Source: an uncultured Bacteroidaceae bacterium (lineage in GTDB: Bacteria > Bacteroidota > Bacteroidia > Bacteroidales > Bacteroidaceae). From it: a DNA stretch of 8,513 bases. The DNA is taken from NCBI GenBank assembly GCA_904502185.1, contig CAJGDX010000088.1, positions 1 to 8,513 on the forward strand, written 5' to 3'. Below are positions 6,728 to 8,513 of this stretch, piece by piece; positions within the stretch are counted from its first letter, which is position 1, and each line of letters opens with the position of its first letter. Made by a program: the position numbers and the translations under genes. A model generated the notes under the pieces. The model had not been told where the DNA came from, did not search any database, and saw only the letters and a program-made list of their open reading frames with translations.

Positions 6728-6773
6728 ATTCCGAAAATTATATCCAACTCATGCCAAATATGAATTTTGGAAT
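6728..6773. repeat. Imperfect inverted repeat in the divergent intergenic region
   Basis: ATTCCGAAAATT (6728-6739) pairs with AATTTTGGAAT (6763-6773) over 11 bp, with G6733 bulged out and 23 bp between the arms. It sits between the two divergent promoters, 18 bp upstream of the reductase -33 box. A regulator site or a chance A/T-rich repeat are both possible. Confidence 0.5.
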
Positions 6774-6791
6774 CTAAAAAACTCTTTAAAT

Positions 6792-6822
6792 TTTGTTTTT
6801 CAATGCCGAAGTTCTATCTTTG
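6792..6822 (+). promoter_or_regulatory. Promoter of the aldo/keto reductase operon
   Basis: TTTG at 6792-6795 and TATCTTTG at 6815-6822 are 19 bp apart; both boxes match the Bacteroidetes consensus fully. Transcription should start near 6828, giving a leader of about 30 nt. Confidence 0.8.
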
Positions 6823-6858
6823 ACAAACATATAACTTCTAAGAAAAATCTCTGATATT

Positions 6859-8241
6859 ATGAGCGAAGAAAAAATGAACCTTAATACCGGACGTCGCAAT
6901 TTTCTGAAACGTCTTGGCGGTAGTGCCGTTGCAACATCCTCGCTGGCAATGGTAGGTTGTTCGGGTGGCAAACAGGCCGAAAAATATGTGGCCGAGGGTG
7001 TTGGTGGCGAGGTTCCTACCGATAAAATGACTTACAGAGTCAACCACAACAGTGGCGATAAAGTATCTATCCTGGGCTATGGCATGATGCGTCTGCCCAT
7101 GACGAAAAACGAACAGGATCAGGATGTTATCGACCAGCAGCGTGTGAACGAACTTGTCGACTATGCGCTTGCACATGGTGTAAACTACTTCGATACTGCC
7201 CCCGTTTACTGCAAGGGAGCGTCGGAGAAATCTACGGGTATTGCCTTGAGCCGCCATCCGCGCGACAGCTATTTTGTTGCTACAAAACTATCTAACATGC
7301 GTGGCGACAACAGCTTTGGCTTTGGCAAGGAGATGTTCGAAAATTCATTGAAAGAGCTTCAGGTCGATTATGTCGACTATCTGCTGTTGCACAACCTGGG
7401 CAACCGTGGTGCCTACGAAAAGCGTTTCGTGGAGAACGGGCTTCTCGACTATCTGCAGCAGCAGAAGCGCGAGGGCAGGATAAGAAACCTCGGATGGTCG
7501 TTCCACGGCGAAAAGGCCTTTTTCGACTTTATGCTCGACGAGGCAGGTGTTCACTGGGATTTTATACAGATACAGATGAACTACGTCGACTGGCAGCGTG
7601 GCAATCCCACAGCCGAATATATGTACAACCGACTGGCCGAAAAGAATATACCCGTTGTTATTATGGAACCTCTGTTGGGCGGACGTCTCTCCAAAATGAA
7701 CTATCAGGCAATGGCTATGCTCAAGCAGCGCGAACCCGAAAAGAGTGTCGCATCGTGGGCGTTCCGTTTCGCCGGCAGCTACGACAAGGTGCTGACAGTT
7801 CTCAGCGGAATGACATATATGGAACATCTTCAGGATAACATACGCACCTATTCGCCCCTGCAACCGCTTACCGACGAAGAGAACAAGCTGCTGATGGATG
7901 TTGCGCAGCGCAAAATGGGCTTCGAGAATATCGATTGTACCGATTGCAAGTATTGTATGCCCTGTCCCTATGGCCTTGATATTCCGGCAATCTTTGCACA
8001 CTACAACCGTTGCCTCGACGAGGGCCGCATGCCGCAGAACGAACTTGACGAGGATTATAAGGCGCAGCGTCGCGCCTTCCTGGTTGGGCTCGAACGCGGA
8101 GTGCCCAAGTTGCGTCAGGCCGACCATTGCGTCGGTTGTCAGGAGTGTGAGCACCACTGCCCGCAGAGAATTAAAATCTCGCGTCAGATGAGAAAAATAG
8201 ATGAATTTGTGCAGACGCTTCTTGGCGACGGCAGAATATGA
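6859..8241 (+). CDS. Tat-exported aldo/keto reductase with C-terminal 4Fe-4S ferredoxin domain
   Basis: The 460-residue protein begins with a twin-arginine signal, GRRNFLKRL at 11-19, followed by a hydrophobic stretch to MVGCSGG (31-37). C34 may be a lipidation site, although M at -3 is a poor lipobox. The aldo/keto reductase barrel covers about 68-335 with the complete catalytic tetrad: D112 (NYFDTAPVY), Y117, K143 (VATKL) and H178 (LLLHNL). After it come two cysteine clusters, C360-C363-C366-C369 then P, and C424-C427-C430-C434 then P, enough for one or two [4Fe-4S] clusters. This architecture matches the predicted oxidoreductases of COG1453; the substrate is unknown. Tat export fits a cofactor-loaded protein folded before transport. 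It is followed 26 bp later by a membrane ferredoxin gene, a likely electron partner. A second ATG at 6874 is an alternative start and keeps the whole Tat motif. Confidence 0.93.
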   Translation: MSEEKMNLNTGRRNFLKRLGGSAVATSSLAMVGCSGGKQAEKYVAEGVGGEVPTDKMTYRVNHNSGDKVSILGYGMMRLPMTKNEQDQDVIDQQRVNELVDYALAHGVNYFDTAPVYCKGASEKSTGIALSRHPRDSYFVATKLSNMRGDNSFGFGKEMFENSLKELQVDYVDYLLLHNLGNRGAYEKRFVENGLLDYLQQQKREGRIRNLGWSFHGEKAFFDFMLDEAGVHWDFIQIQMNYVDWQRGNPTAEYMYNRLAEKNIPVVIMEPLLGGRLSKMNYQAMAMLKQREPEKSVASWAFRFAGSYDKVLTVLSGMTYMEHLQDNIRTYSPLQPLTDEENKLLMDVAQRKMGFENIDCTDCKYCMPCPYGLDIPAIFAHYNRCLDEGRMPQNELDEDYKAQRRAFLVGLERGVPKLRQADHCVGCQECEHHCPQRIKISRQMRKIDEFVQTLLGDGRI

Positions 8242-8254
8242 TTTTTTAACGACT

Positions 8255-8260
8255 AAAGGA
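8255..8260 (+). promoter_or_regulatory. Shine-Dalgarno-like site of the membrane ferredoxin gene
   Basis: AAAGGA lies 7 nt before the ATG at 8268. It is the clearest ribosome-binding site in the window, where most starts have none, and it supports this start codon. Confidence 0.65.
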
Positions 8261-8267
8261 AATTACT

Positions 8268-8513
8268 ATGTTACGCAAAATAAGAAAAACACTTGCCGTG
8301 CTGTTTTTTATAGGAATAACAGCCATGTTTCTCGATTTTACCGGAGTGCTGCCCGCCTTCCTCGGGTGGATGGCAAAGGTGCAGCTTGTGCCTGCAATCC
8401 TCTCGTTGAACCTCGTTGCAGTGGCACTTCTTCTGCTGCTTACACTACTTTTCGGACGTGTCTACTGCTCTGTCATCTGTCCGCTGGGCATTGTTCAGGA
8501 TATTGTTTCGCGC
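8268..8513 (+). CDS. NapH/YccM-like 4Fe-4S membrane protein (partial, N-terminus only)
   Basis: The first 82 codons are in the window and the frame is still open at the edge. Two membrane segments are visible, about residues 7-24 and 41-62, after a basic start (MLRKIRK). The second is followed directly by GRVYCSVICPLGIVQD (63-78), the CxxxCP motif with C67 and C71 that is typical of the N-terminal part of NapH/NosR/YccM-like polyferredoxin membrane proteins. Such proteins pass electrons between the quinone pool or cytosol and exported redox enzymes. It follows the Tat-exported reductase by 26 bp with no terminator between them, so the two are very likely one operon. The C-terminal part, including expected ferredoxin cysteine clusters, lies outside the window, so the exact subfamily is open. 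Confidence 0.85.
   Translation, partial: MLRKIRKTLAVLFFIGITAMFLDFTGVLPAFLGWMAKVQLVPAILSLNLVAVALLLLLTLLFGRVYCSVICPLGIVQDIVSR

Noticed and set aside
7345..8157. A 270-codon open frame on the minus strand within the aldo/keto reductase gene
   Set aside because: It lies fully antisense to a gene with clear catalytic and Fe-S motifs, has no promoter or ribosome site, and its translation shows no recognisable family; it is a codon-usage shadow.

Overview
The window looks like chromosomal DNA from a member of the Bacteroidota, most likely order Bacteroidales (Bacteroides/Prevotella-like). Three things point there. Promoters match the Bacteroidetes form (TTTG-like box, 19-20 bp spacer, TAnnTTTG) rather than the E. 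coli form. Upstream of most starts there is no strong Shine-Dalgarno sequence. The gene content is also typical: a PorZ-like propeller protein, a YitT-family membrane protein, a LeuRS with a lineage-type insertion, and a Tat-exported aldo/keto reductase with a ferredoxin tail. Genus and species cannot be fixed from the sequence alone.

Left half (1-5448, minus strand): a probable transcription unit reading right to left, leuS - yitT family gene - rdgB - porZ-like gene. The last three are tightly packed: yitT and rdgB overlap by 4 bases (ATGA), and rdgB and porZ are 8 bp apart. leuS and yitT are separated by 130 bp that hold a perfect 13-bp inverted repeat. The porZ-like gene runs off the left edge. 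The unit joins leucyl-tRNA charging, an uncharacterised inner-membrane protein, nucleotide-pool cleaning and a cell-surface/type IX secretion accessory protein.

Middle (5449-5700): a compact regulatory and RNA block. It holds the leuS promoter region, a strong promoter for one tRNA with anticodon CAT, the tRNA itself, and a near-ideal hairpin terminator that can serve both the tRNA (plus strand) and the converging phosphodiesterase gene (minus strand).

Right half (5697-8513): a minus-strand lipoprotein of the alkaline phosphatase/nucleotide pyrophosphatase superfamily. It is divergent from a plus-strand pair: a Tat-signal aldo/keto reductase with two C-terminal Fe-S cysteine clusters, then the start of a NapH/YccM-like membrane ferredoxin protein. 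That pair looks like an electron-transfer module at the cytoplasmic membrane, substrate unknown. The 247-bp divergent intergenic region carries one promoter for each side and an imperfect inverted repeat.

I found no CRISPR array, insertion sequence, phage gene or clear sign of horizontal transfer. The most interesting items are the exported ferredoxin-tailed reductase module, the odd T-loop of the tRNA, and the terminator-less perfect hairpin after leuS.
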